Assembly: GCF_019578655.1 (NCBI RefSeq)
Contig: NC_063256.1
Coordinates: forward strand, 4,464,001-4,528,000
DNA length: 64,000 nucleotides
Direction: 5' to 3'
Source of the DNA: Ricinus communis
Taxonomy: Eukaryota > Streptophyta > Magnoliopsida > Malpighiales > Euphorbiaceae
Made by a program: the position numbers and the translations under genes. The notes under the pieces are model-generated. The model made no database searches and was not told the DNA's origin. It saw only the letters and a list, made by a program, of their open reading frames with translations. Shown in pieces: positions 37,793-49,700 of the stretch (position 1 is its first letter; each line of letters opens with the position of its first letter).

Positions 37793-38375
37793 AGATCTTG
37801 CCTTTTTGGATTCTTATAATTTGTGTTTATAGACCTAATCATAAGCATGCATCTATGTTCAGCTATTCGATTATCACACTATACACCATTACTGTTCAAG
37901 TGCTCCGTTTAGTTATGATTAATTCCTTTAGTACAGGAGAGTTGTCATGCTCTATTCAATACACTATTATTAGAAACTATAATTAGTTGCATAAAGATAA
38001 AAAAAATAATAATAATTATGGACAATCTAAGCAAAATTTACACATTAAACATGCAATGTGTTCATAAGATAATAGTTTTTATTCAACAAATTATTAAAAT
38101 GACCGACTGAAATCCAGTGTATAATACGCAAAACAAAAATATAATGACATGCATTAAAATCATTGGGCAAATGGATTGTTTCATATATATACATAGTAAT
38201 ATCACCACATGCTGTATCTCAAAGCTGAATCAATAACCATATATCAGACAAACCTTTATATTTGCTTTGGCCAATTGAGAGCTCAGTTGGGATAACATTA
38301 TAGGTTCGGAGACAACTAGAATCACAATGGGCCAGCCAAAGCTCATTGGTTACAATGAACAATACTTAATTAATC
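37793..38375. other. Intergenic DNA downstream of the first MIR395 hairpin
   Basis: AT-rich. It probably holds the 3' part of the minus-strand pri-miRNA. No other feature was seen. Confidence 0.4.
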
Positions 38376-38470
38376 AAATGACACCAAGAGTTCCCCCAAA
38401 CACTTCAGTTGGAAGAATGGATTTTCGTCCCAGTGAAGTGTTCAAGGGAACTCTAGGGGACACCTGATGC
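38376..38470 (-). ncRNA. MIR395: MIR395 precursor hairpin 1
   Basis: A minus-strand hairpin whose 3' arm (38388-38408) is the canonical 21-nt miR395, beginning CTGAAGTGTTTGGGGG. The 5' arm contains GTTCCCTTGAACACTTCAC, which pairs with it almost fully using a few G-U pairs. The outer stem pairs TCAGGTGTCC with GGTGTCATTTGA. miR395 accumulates under sulfate limitation and directs cleavage of ATP sulfurylase and SULTR2;1 transcripts. Pairing was judged by eye. Confidence 0.95.
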
Positions 38471-38544
38471 TATCTGATTCAGTTTTTCTATTGCTGCTAT
38501 ATGGTTGCAGTTGCTTGGCTTCATCGAAATGGTAGTAACAAGCT

Positions 38545-38551
38545 ACTTATA
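38545..38551 (-). promoter_or_regulatory. TATA-like box of MIR395 hairpin 1
   Basis: TATAAGT on the minus strand, about 75 bp upstream of the hairpin. The sequence after it resembles that after the TATA box of hairpin 4. Confidence 0.5.
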
Positions 38552-38960
38552 GTGAGTAGCTTACAATGAAACTAGACGTGAATACGGCTGTATTGACATT
38601 CTAGGTTCCTTTTCTCTATATGATTTCGTTTTCATCAGCTTCTCCTTCAGATTAGATGCCATGCCAAGCATGCTATAGTTTTCAGCAAGAATCTTAAAGA
38701 ATTTGTAGACCTATTCTTATCACATATGACATATCACATGCGTGTAATGATGCAGTTCTGTAAAACAAAGAGTGCCAAGTTGAGCATCAACACCAGATGG
38801 ATATGAAATTGAAAGATAGACCAGGACCACACTCAAATATTCTCTTGTCTCAGCCTGTGCCCTCAAATTCAAAACTCTTGAAGGTAATGTTATGAAAGAG
38901 AAGGGAAAGAAAAAAATAAAAAAAGAACAACGGACGATATTTATTTTGGCCATGATGATG

Positions 38961-38972
38961 GCCAGGTTCAAT
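38961..38972 (-). promoter_or_regulatory. GCCAGGTTCAAT motif upstream of MIR395 hairpin 1
   Basis: On the minus strand ATTGAACCTGGC, about 490 bp upstream of the hairpin. It resembles the TGAACCT core of the sulfur-responsive UPE/SLIM1 element. Function is inferred only. Confidence 0.35.
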
Positions 38973-39954
38973 TATGAAAGTTCGATATTCATTTTTCTTT
39001 CATTTTTGGCTTATAGAACCTCAAAAGAAGTTTTAAACGTAGAAAGTCCCGGAGTACAAGGCATGTTCCTTGTGACAATTTTATGTAATTGCATTGCAAT
39101 CATTTGAATTATAATATTGGACGTTTGATCAGACAAAGTTAAATAAAAATTAAACCCACGATCTTCTTTCTGAGGGTTTTCAAAATATCAAATTTAGGTC
39201 TTGTTAAATGGGATAAAGGATTTACAAAAGAATAAAAAAGGAAGGGGAAAAAACCCTATTATGTAACTTATTCAAATGAAAGAAAAATAATACTATAGTA
39301 CACTTGTAACCAATAATCTCATCATGTTACTAACAACGAAGATCAAGTTAATTAATTCTGAAAATATTATTAAGTTTTAATGCCACCCTGAGCTGAGGCA
39401 AACTATAATTATTATTATAAAGCATGCATTAGGGGAAAAAAAAGGTGCCTATACAAGAATGAAGGTGCAAACATTTCCCGTGTGTTTACAGCTTAATCCC
39501 CACTTCTTAGTTAATGATGAGGTTATAACATCATTTTCAAATGTTAATTTATAAATATTGATATCTTGTAATGCTCAAATCTCGGATTTGAGCTATCAAT
39601 CTTGAGATAAATTGTTGAGGTTGTAGCTGAAATGGGAAGGAAGATCTCATTGTCGTGTTTGGTGGTTAACAAATCGACTCTAAATCAACCTGGTTTTAGA
39701 ACCAGAATTTGGTCAAAGAAATTCCATTGTTTGAACTGAAATCAAATTGGACCTTCATAAGGTTAAGGCTTGGTTCCCTTCTCCCTTCAAAATCTAAACT
39801 GAAGCCACAATTTTTAATCTAGTCAAGTTTGAACATAATAAAATTTCGGTTTTGACCTCTCGCAGCATGTAAGGCATCAATTCGAATCAGAACCAACCTG
39901 TGACAAAACCAATTAGAGAAATTGATTTAAGTCTTCATTTTCTTAGCCATGGAA
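38973..39954. other. Intergenic DNA
   Basis: AT-rich. No gene seen. The rightmost part may belong to the copia remnant that follows. Confidence 0.45.
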
Positions 39955-40360
39955 CCTAAATATGAATCGAGAACAAAGAAATTTAAGAAACCCTAACTTG
40001 AGACTAGAGAGATTTGGGAAAGTGAGGTTTGTATTGTATTGAATAGAGTACTGTACAAACATAAAAACATACAGGTTAGAATTATCGCTACTCCTATCTA
40101 TAGCTAATAAGCAAGTTACACACATTGAATACAACAGTAAAACTAAGCTAATTAAATTATATATCTCTGACAGCTTTCCTTAAACTTAAGGTAGAAGAAT
40201 TTTCTACTCTAAGTTTGTAACCAACTCGAGTAAACTGAGAACTAGAGATGACCTTGGTGAACACATATACAAACACAAACCATCTATTTCGAGTTGTGCT
40301 ACTGCACATTGTTCCTCGTGCCTCGTTCATTGTAATATAAACATATAGGATCTGGATCAT
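39955..40360 (-). mobile_element. Copia retrotransposon remnant (end of pol plus LTR)
   Basis: On the minus strand a C-terminal copia RNase H tail is readable: VFTKVISSSQFTRVGYK, then ENSSTLSLRKAV. It is followed by a degraded polypurine tract (40173-40187) and an LTR-like start TGTCAGAGATATATAA at 40172. The left edge of the LTR is uncertain. It belongs to a different lineage from the 9-14 kb element. Confidence 0.65.
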
Positions 40361-40380
40361 ATATATATATATATATATAT
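40359..40380. repeat. (AT)n microsatellite
   Basis: About 11 AT units adjoining the copia remnant. Confidence 0.9.
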
Positions 40381-41083
40381 GCGGTTAAGATATTTAAATT
40401 TTCCTTTCCCGAAAGATAACTGTTTTCCTAAGTTACTTGATTAACAGGTTGCTATACTAGAAATTGATAGATTGCATAGATATAGTTTGGATTTCAAATT
40501 TAAAAGAATGGATAAATAAATTCAAAATCAAAGTAAACTTTGAAATAAAAATTAAAGAAATATAAAACCTAAGATATACTTGTTTTTTTTTTTTTTTTTG
40601 AAGAAGAAAAGATATACAAGTTGTTAGAAATGTAAAATCTTGATAAAAGAATAGATTCCCTTTTTCCTTTTTAGATATGATCATGAACATGAAATCAACT
40701 TTGTTATTGCCATTTTTTGTGCACAACGGGGCCGAAAAAAATAGGGGGTTCACGAGTACGAAAAATATCTCTATGGGGGTCGTATGGTATGGCCTTTACT
40801 CTGATCTCTTCAAATAGAATAGAGAGGACCATTTTCCATAGATTTGGTTGGAAGTAATGCAAAGTGCTGATTATATCACATTGCGCTATGTTCAACTATT
40901 GCGAATCTAATATATTACACTATGTTTAAGTACTGCGAATTATTGTTTCAATTAATAGGCCTGATTGAAGTTCCAACTCAAATACTCACAATCTTGGAAA
41001 CGAATTTAGACTTCATTGATAGTACTTCAAATCTTCAAAGCAAGGATTTCCTTGCCAACCCGATTATCGTTGTAATTATTCTC
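40381..41083. other. Intergenic DNA, no gene assigned
   Basis: AT-rich. The minus-strand frame at 40704-40895 has no secure match. The last part is probably the 3' portion of the pri-miRNA of hairpin 2. Confidence 0.4.
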
Positions 41084-41192
41084 ATCAAGTGACACCAGGA
41101 GTTCCCCCAAACACTTCAGTGTAAACCAACTCCTTGAGCTTGAAGAATAATCCACAATGAAGTGGTCAAGGGAACTCTAGGGGACACTTGAT
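41084..41192 (-). ncRNA. MIR395: MIR395 precursor hairpin 2
   Basis: A minus-strand hairpin closed by ATCAAGTG / CACTTGAT. The mature 3' arm at 41099-41119 is identical to hairpins 1, 4 and 5. The 5' arm carries GTTCCCTTGACCACTTCA. The loop is about 40 nt. Expression and targets are as expected for the miR395 family. Pairing was judged by eye. Confidence 0.95.
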
Positions 41193-41263
41193 ATTCTTGT
41201 TACTTAGCTACTACTCCTGCTTCTTCTATTCTGTGTCATAAGGTGAAGGCTACAAGCCATTTC

Positions 41264-41270
41264 ATTTATA
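41264..41270 (-). promoter_or_regulatory. TATA box of MIR395 hairpin 2
   Basis: TATAAAT on the minus strand, about 70 bp upstream of the hairpin. Confidence 0.55.
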
Positions 41271-41815
41271 GCATCCTCTTCTGCTTGCAAGCGGCATCTA
41301 CTGTATAGAGGAAACTTGACAAGATTGATAATCGGTGGCGAACCTGGACGCAACAATGGACTAAATAGAGAAAATGACCCTTCTCACTGCAATCTTTATC
41401 ATACCTTTCTTTTTTCAGATTTTGTCATAGATATAAAGAAGATCTTAACTAAGATTCTCGTATACATATGCTAATGTGTTGTCACGATATATGTTTCCAT
41501 TTTGAATTAATCTGAAGAGAACCTCTAAACTGATAGATAATTTCTATGTGCGCCCTCATCTTGCTCCACATATGAACTCAAGTTGCAGGTCTGCTTTCAA
41601 GACTGTTAAATTCAATTGTTGTCCTACTTCTATATTGTTGACCGGATTCGCAGCAAATTAACCTTAATTGTTGCTTTGGAAAGGATTCTGACAGCTTATG
41701 TAATGTGTATAGATTACATATAATTACTGATGCTAATTATTCTGGCCAACATTATTTTACTTGGTAATCGAAGGAATTTCATGATTGTGACCTCAAGAAT
41801 TTCCACAAACACGTA

Positions 41816-41842
41816 CAGAGAGAGAGAGAGAGAGAGAGAGAG
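41816..41842. repeat. (GA)n microsatellite
   Basis: About 13 AG units between divergent hairpins 2 and 3. Confidence 0.95.
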
Positions 41843-41957
41843 AATAAATAAATAAACAAGAAAAGGTTAAAAGAGATGAGCCTTAGGCAAGAACATAAAG
41901 ATATTTGAGAAAACCCTGTGACCACTCATGCGCCCAAATTGTCTTTCTATGCCTTCC

Positions 41958-42047
41958 ATAGTCCCACAATTAAGACCAGGTTCAATCTGGCAAATTTCTG
42001 GAATAGTCCCACAATTCAGACCAGGTTCAATCTGGCAAATTTCTGGA
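41958..42047. repeat. 45-bp tandem duplication carrying the GACCAGGTTCAAT motif
   Basis: Units 41958-42002 and 42003-42047 differ at one base. Each starts ATAGTCCCACAATT and contains GACCAGGTTCAAT (41974-41986 and 42019-42031). It lies between head-to-head hairpins 2 and 3, so it could serve either promoter. Confidence 0.85.
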
Positions 42048-42924
42048 ATTTAATCTTTTTATCTTCTGTAAATTAAAATTCTTCCTTAAGGAGCAACCGT
42101 ACATTTTGTGCGTTTTCTTTCGGAAAGTAGTTTAACCACTACCTTTTATCATAACTTTATGTTTAACAAAATGAACTACATTTATCAATATTATTTTTAG
42201 ATGATTGAAATCTATTCAATTTTATGGTGAAAAAAGACAAAATAAAAATACAGTAACTTCGATTACGAACTTTGTAGTCTTTATGTCTAAATGGCTTTGA
42301 AAATAAATAATTAAATAATTTTAGGGTTTTGGTTTAATTCTGATGGAAGGTGGATATTGTGAGAAGATCTCAAATCTCGAGTTATGTCGGCTTCTCTAAA
42401 ACTTCTACTTTTAACTTTCCACTTGATCAAGGAATCGGAATTTATCATTGTGCAGGCCAATTTCTGGTTTATTTCTATATGAAGTGATCAGAGAACCCTA
42501 GTATTCCAATTTCCATTAGTTGTATCAAGTGTTGCACCTCTATCTATACAGTATAGAAACAAAAGATATCGCAGAAGCAAAAAGCTTTGAACTGTGAACT
42601 TGGACGGAACTGTTGTCTAAATGAAAGGTGGAGAATATTAACCAATTGATTCATGCCATGCTACCTTTTACACCCTTATCGATCACTATCCGACCTCTCC
42701 TTTTCACCTTTGCAAATTGATACAGTCCAATTCCATGCATTAACGAAACAAACAAACACATTGATATCTTAAGTTATAACTAAGCAAACTTTGCGACCTG
42801 TTGCAATGCCAGAGAAAGTGAAAAGACAGATATAAAATAGTAGCAATGCCTGGAAAAGCTTTATGCCCACTTGCCTAAATTCTAAATCTGAACCCGTACT
42901 ATTATTCATCCGATCGAAAATTCA

Positions 42925-42939
42925 GACCAAGTTCAGCTT
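42925..42939 (+). promoter_or_regulatory. GACCAAGTTCAGCTT motif upstream of MIR395 hairpin 3
   Basis: A variant of the motif found upstream of hairpins 1, 2 and 5, about 170-180 bp before hairpin 3. Its context (TTCAGACCA...TTCA...TGACAA) resembles the 45-bp unit at 42003. Confidence 0.35.
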
Positions 42940-43014
42940 GACAAGTTCATGAATCTTATCTATAATATGTATTGCCATATTGGTCCCCACAAAAATGCAT
43001 TACAATCTTCACAC

Positions 43015-43022
43015 TATATATT
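43015..43022 (+). promoter_or_regulatory. TATA box of MIR395 hairpin 3
   Basis: TATATATT about 85-90 bp before the hairpin. Confidence 0.45.
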
Positions 43023-43106
43023 CACAGAAGAAGGAAACTGTACATTGTGAAACAAAGAACCAAGAACAGAGAGAGATGAGGTGAAAGGAAAGAAAAGAGA
43101 AGAAGC

Positions 43107-43199
43107 ATCAGCTGTCCCGTGGAGTTCCCTTGACCACTTCACTGGGGGCTATTCCATGACCCTACTGAAGTGTTTGGGGGACTCTGGTTGTCATCTGAT
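43107..43199 (+). ncRNA. MIR395: MIR395 precursor hairpin 3, with a one-base-shorter mature region
   Basis: Plus-strand hairpin. The 5' arm has GAGTTCCCTTGACCACTTCA. The 3' arm (43165-43184) begins CTGAAGTGTTTGGGGG but continues ACTC, missing one A present in the other four copies. The outer stem ATCAGCTGTCCC / GTTGTCATCTGAT is kept. The deletion puts a one-base bulge in the duplex and would weaken pairing with canonical targets near the miRNA 3' end. Confidence 0.88.
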
Positions 43200-46100
43200 A
43201 TTTTGTTTTATTAACATTTTTCTTTCTATTCTCTTAATTTCAATTCCTTGCCGTGCTAATTTCAGTTCAAAATCTGCCTACACCATATTGCAATCAACAT
43301 GCTGTCAAAAGAATTCCACCACCTCAGTAAAACATACTGACAGAATCTGACAGCAAAAGTGTTGGATAGTGCCTTTAAATAGGCTTTACACAATACCAAA
43401 TCAAAGCAATAAATGGAGATATTATTGGCACTAACAAGAACATGATCTAAAAACAAAAAGGAGAAAATCAAGGAACTAAAAACATCTTGCATATGACTAA
43501 ATCAAACAACACAAAATTTGAATCAATTTTTAACAAAAGGTGCTTGTTAACCTGCTCTTGTTTGTTAGCAAGGTTTATTGTAGCAATATGCGGCAGAGAG
43601 AACCCTTGTTTGTCTCGGTTGTTAAATGAAGGTTGAGTTGTAATGTGTCTAGTGCTTTTGTTTTCAGTGTATCTATAGGGTCTTCGAGTTCTATTATTAT
43701 AAATAAACGTAAAAACATGCGACAGCAAAAGCATTAAGAGACAGCCGTAAGGAAAAATAAAATAAAATTAGGATATCAGAAAAAAAAAAGTAAGTAGATA
43801 AATAAATTTAAATTTTAATACTAATATGTAAGAATGTTGAAAATGTGGTGACTGGTGAGCACCTGCACAATTTATTTTCAACTTCAGTTATCGTGTCCAG
43901 CACCATAACAATCTTAATAGAAAGAAGTTCTGTTGATTCAATTCATATAGAAGGAATACTTGGAGGCTGGTAATACAGAAAAGAGAAAGAAAAAAGAAAG
44001 AATGGAGTTGTGCATTGTCAAGTGGATAGATACTTTGATTTATCCATTATTGTTCAGCCAAAGCTTATTGTCTTTTTAATTCCCAAATAAATTCTTCACT
44101 TTAGACTTATTTTTAAATCTTTCAATTTTAACAAGTATTTTGATTTTAATATTAATATTAATTTTTAATAAAATAATCGGTTAAAATTTATTAATGTGGC
44201 TATAATCTTTTTGATAATAATAAAATAAAAAGTTCAGTTAGTAAATATTTGTATAATACTTTACTTATCTTTATTGGGGTTCAAAAGAAAACAATCTAGC
44301 TTTTTATCCGTCGTTTTTTTCTTCTTTTTTTATTTAATCATACAATCAAAAGCATTTCAAGTCTTAAATTTTTTTGATTTCAAATATGAATGGTAAAAGA
44401 AAATCTTTTTATAAAGTATTTAGAGATGATTTAGCAACTTTTATATATGTTTATTTTTTTTTTAATCGCCGAAATTATAGTCTTATTAATAATCTTTGAT
44501 TGAAATATCACTGAAGGCTAAATCAATATTAGAATACATTGTTAATATTAGAAAAAATAAAAATTATTTTCTGAATCTCTAAACCAGTAAAAGGTACAGA
44601 ATTTATTTAAAAATTAAGTATTTTCTTTATTATACTAATTCTTCATAAAGGACACAATTAACATACTGTTGCAACGAAGGTCTTAATGGAAAGATCTTAT
44701 TCACTTATTTAATACCGTTAAAATCATTCTTATACATCCAAATTGCTTCTAACTAATAAATCAATAACAAATAATTATTAGTAACATATATTAAGTACAA
44801 TGCTTGAGATATTATTTCATACTCATCTTTATAAGGAACGAAGGACAAACATTAATTAGATTTCTTAATATTAGTTAATTACATGATAAAAACAATATTA
44901 TAGAAACATTTTTTCGTCAATAAAATTATACTTTATTGGTCATTTGATATATCAAGAATAAGTAACAACTAATCAATTGAAGAACTAAGTAGATATATTT
45001 TTTATCATGTCAACCTTAAATTAGTACTTATTTTTTGTTATAAAAAAATAACAGTACGATAGTATGTATTTAAATTTTTTTCATGTATATGGGTGCTATC
45101 AATGCTAAAAGAATATTGAAAATTATATAAATTATTAGACTGACTATCCGTTGTGCCGACACTAAAAAATAAATGACTTTCAGCTTATTAAATAAAAATA
45201 ATGAAGCATCATCACAATTAGAATCTATTTTCGGTTAATTTTTAGATGTTAATCTCATAAAAGAATGAAGAAATCCAATAGGAACTTACGATGTTAAATC
45301 TACAATCTCATATGACATGAATTTTGACAACATAAAAAAGAAAAGAAACAATTATTCATATCAAATATTATTTTTTTCTCAGTTGTACAAACGAAAGAAA
45401 AGAAAAGGTATGGTTTCCAATTTAGCCAAGTAATGATAAGGTTAAAAAAAAAAGAGAATAAGGCTTTCTACCTCTACATTCATATAACACATCTTTAAAT
45501 TTTACTTTTTATAAATATATCTAGAATTGGGCTAGAACTCATGGCAAAACACTTCTTAAAAAATTTTAAAAAAATTACATATTCAAATTTCGAACTCAAA
45601 ATCTTAATTAGTTTAGAAAAGACCCTTATCATGTGGTTTTAAATAAGGCATCCCTAAACTTTAACCAACCATGAAAACTTAGGCAATATGACCAGTCCTC
45701 TTCTTTCTATAATTATATATTTTTCCTGGTCTTTCTTTTTTCCCTCGTTTGATTTATTAACGTTGCTCAAGTTTAATAAACATTGGTTTGAAAGTCCAGT
45801 TAAAGGAAAAAGATAGAATTATGTCTTAAACTAAGTCATTAAGATTGGGTCGCGGCATTAGTGCTATTAAGTATAGACAAAAATTCATGGAGTTCATTCA
45901 GTAATAACACTTGCCTTTATATTTTTGGTACATAAAAGGAAAATCTTATAAAACTAGCCATTCTCTAAAATCTATCATAAATCCAACACCTGAGTTATAG
46001 CCATGTCCATATATAATTCCTTAATTGTTATGCAGACTCGACCATATTATTTATAAACAAATTAAATTAAAAATTGATATGTGACACTATTTATTAAATA

Positions 46101-46550
46101 TTATTTTTGCATTGATTAATTTATTTAATTTTATTAATAATTTATACAACAACTAAAATTAACCAATACAAATATAGGAATTAATAAATATAATATAATT
46201 CTAATGATGACCTAGTAAAATGTGTCTGTCTAAGTTATGATAGATATCATATGTGAATGGAACTGTGGTCCTCCTCCACATCATCAATTCATTGTCAATT
46301 AACTCTCGACTTGGCAATCCTCATTTTATAGAAATTGCATCAACATTACACGTATATGATAAGAACAGGTCTGGATAAATTCTACAAGATTCTTTTATTG
46401 GAGACTGCATGCCTGGAAGCTGAAAATTCAAAGGCTATGGGTTGGAATCAAATAAAAGAAAAGATGCTTAGAATGTCAAACAACCACTCACTTCCCTATT
46501 CTTCCTTCATTTAGACCGCATTCGCGTTCAGTTTCATTGTTAGCTATCAC
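43200..46550. other. Intergenic DNA, no gene seen
   Basis: Over 3 kb of AT-rich DNA. The minus-strand frames at 43262-43734 have no recognisable domain. No further intact miR395 arm was found on either strand. Confidence 0.55.
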
Positions 46551-46558
46551 TATATATA
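46551..46558 (+). promoter_or_regulatory. TATA box of MIR395 hairpin 4
   Basis: TATATATA in the context CACTATATATATG, about 55-60 bp before the hairpin. Confidence 0.55.
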
Positions 46559-46612
46559 TGTAGTTAGCTATTACCATTTCCATTAAGCCAAGAAAAGTTG
46601 GAATCTGAGAGC

Positions 46613-46717
46613 ATCATCTGTCCCCTAGAGTTCCCTTGAGCACTTCACTGGGATGAAAAAAAGGTCCAGTCTTCCTTCCTACTGAAGTGTTTGGGGGAAC
46701 TCCTGGTGTCATTTGAT
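46613..46717 (+). ncRNA. MIR395: MIR395 precursor hairpin 4
   Basis: Plus-strand hairpin. The mature 3' arm at 46682-46702 is canonical. The 5' arm at 46628-46648 contains GTTCCCTTGAGCACTTCAC. The lower stem pairs CATCTGTCCCCTAG with CTGGTGTCATTTGATG. The leader resembles that of hairpin 1 (ATTACCATTT and AAGCCAAG versus ACTACCATTT and AAGCCAAG). Confidence 0.96.
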
Positions 46718-49700
46718 AAGAAAGAAAAGAAAAAATAGCATTCCCAGCAGAATGATTCTTGATTCAGCTTTGAGTTACAGCATAGTGCTCCTATTGTGTT
46801 GTTCATGTCTTTCTCTTTTTCAAATTATTAAGAATTGAATTAAAGTAGGACATTGATATGCTAGTCTAACTTGTTTATCACCAGTTCATGCTTAACTTTT
46901 GTTACACTCACTAGACACTTAACTAGCTTACTTCTTTTTTCTTTTGCGTAGGAAACTAGCTTACTTATATTTATAATCCGCTAAAAACAAATAAAATATT
47001 TAAGTATTAGCATAGACACCTTATACTTAAGATGTAATTTTCACTTAATTGGTACTGAAGAAGCGATTCTGCAAATTCATAGTTTGCAACAAGAATCATT
47101 CATGATATAGGCATATGCCAAACTCTTCATTCATGATATAAGCATATGCCAAATTTTCTCCAACAAAATATAAGCTTTTTCTCTGATTGGCTTTTTGCAG
47201 CAAGAAAATTTTATTACGAAGGATGCTTGGAGCTCAGATGCCCAGCAAAAAGAAATAACATGGGCAAAGAGAGGTGTGGCTACCATCACCGTTAGACTAG
47301 ATAGAGATGGTGAAATATTGCAGCTGGGATGATATGCTTAAGCCTAGACAATCAATTCCTCTATGTCAACTGGGACTGGTGAGATGCTTACAAGATGACT
47401 GTCTATACCCATTCTGAAAATTTACCCATTGTGAAAATTTACTTAATCAACGCGAAACAAAAAAAAGAGCTAGGGCAGAAGATGAGACACATACAATGAG
47501 AAACAAAGAAAAGGGTTACCGGCATTGTGAAGAAGATGGCAACTGAATTAGGGCACAAGAAAGACCAGAAATTTAGTTTCATGCGGTTGGATTTTGTTGG
47601 TGTGATAGGGTAGGGATCTTCAAACCTTCTATGTTTTGCAGCTGTTTCCGCAGTTGCTAGCTAGTAGAGCAACCTCTACAGGTAAAAGAAACAAATTAGA
47701 AGTCATGTTGGACAGTAGAATTCTTAAATTGCAAAAAATCATTTATAAAATTAGATTTATAGTATGTGTCTATTTCAATTTGAATATAAAATTTTAAATT
47801 TCTCCTTTTCTAATTGTATAAAAGAAATTGCAAAAATAAATCTCAAAATTAAGAAGTTACTAAAATAACCAAGTTACTAGAATAATCACTAACAGTTAAC
47901 CTTCTAAGTGATCCTAATATAACATGAAATTAATAATCATTAAGACCCCATCTTTAAGTAATTAGTCCAAATAAAAATGCTCAATCTAAAGGCAATTGCC
48001 ACCTGAAATTATAACTAAATGTAATAAAAAGATTTAAGATTTGTTTTAGCAAGTTATAAAGTATTAGAAATTAAATCTTTCTAAAAGGTTTCCCCCTGGA
48101 ACATTTCGCTTCTCTCTATTTCTTATTCGCATGGCTCCAACTGAAATACAGTGTGCAGGTTGATGGGTTCTTCTTGTGCCAGAGTTTGCCTTTTTGATTT
48201 GTAGAAGCATTATATGTGACATCAGGTATAAAAATTAATGTGAGATATTTAACTTTTTTTTAGGGAAAAGAAGAAGATATTTTAGCTGCTAGAAATTGCA
48301 GATCAGCCATGGTCTGAATCTTGAAATTCTAACATCAAGTTTATTTATGGTTCAACTCAGATTGTTGAAAATACAAAATCAGAAGTGATTGATGATCGAG
48401 ATTGTCAGACACCCTATCGTACAGATTTAATAGAATGTCCGTTATGGATATCATACTCTAAATAGCTGGCTATCAAATAGAAAGTAAAAAAATCCTTCTC
48501 TTTTATACACCATGTTCGAAGGAAGAATCACTTACAATTAGAAGAGATGGCAAATGTTGAGACCAAAAGTATCATGGCAAGCATCAGTTTCTTTCATTTT
48601 TAATGACAGACTACACTGCTGCAGATGCAAGTCACAATAAAGCCTTTTGTTTCACTTGTCAATTACCAGTTAAGCTTATTTGGATGTATGCCTTGTATTC
48701 TGACATTTCATATGCTTTCACTGGTTAAATCATGGGGTTGATATCAGCAATAGAACAAGTGCTAATGGAGAGAGGTTAATCAACCAATTGTTCGTTTAAA
48801 ATGGACATTCTTTGCTGGTAGAGATATCTGCTACTCCAGCTATAGCCGACGGAGCAATCTACTTTCCATCTTGGAATGAATATGTTTGTGCTGTGAATGC
48901 ATTCAGTGGTGCTCGAATATAGTGATTTCCTTTTTAGCTTCCATATATTTGAATACTTGCATATATTATAATACAAATTCAAATTATTAATCCCAATATG
49001 TGTACGCTGTGAATGCATTCAATGATCCTTCCTAAAGTGAATAAAAGATTCATGGGTTAGGTTTTCTTGAGACTGATCCAAGTCCAGAAACAATATGCTT
49101 ATAAGAGATCCATTAAAGGTTGCTTGATGGGAGGACAGTATATACTGTATTTGTCAAGGGTACCGGAGAAAGGTTCACCCTCCCACCTCCCAAGCAAGAT
49201 AACAGCAGCCGGTATGTTTTGCGTATTGTCCACATGTATTGCAATTCCATTGTTGATTGATACACTAAACTGAAACAAAATTATTAAAACCAGTTCAAAG
49301 CAACAAAAAATAATCTCATTAAATAGAAATTGAAAGACACTGCCTTTTTTTTGGAAGTTAACCCTGCCATATGTCAAAAAGAGGTGGATACTTGCACTTC
49401 TTAAGATGGTAAAAGAAAGGGAAAGAGAAAAGGTAAATTTCTTAGATGCCAATATTTTGTAGCAGCAAAAAATTTAGTACATAAATTAAGGAGATAAAAG
49501 GAGAAGATGAGCAGTTGCCATGGACAACATTCCACCACGTACAATAATATTTATAGACATGCTGCATAAAAAGACGTGAATCAGGTCAAGTCACCGCGAT
49601 TTTGCTGGGTGACCTCCAGAAAATTCTGATGGTAGTGACTTCTTGTGTTGATTTGCAGTCAACCTCCACAAGGACCCCCATGATTTGCTCTGCTTCACCA

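Noticed and set aside
40704..40895. Minus-strand 63-aa frame that looked organelle-like
   Set aside because: I could not tie it to any plastid or mitochondrial gene, so no transfer is claimed.
49099..49452. 117-aa minus-strand frame
   Set aside because: The first half is hydrophobic low complexity and the second half matched no family known to me. No splice or codon support.
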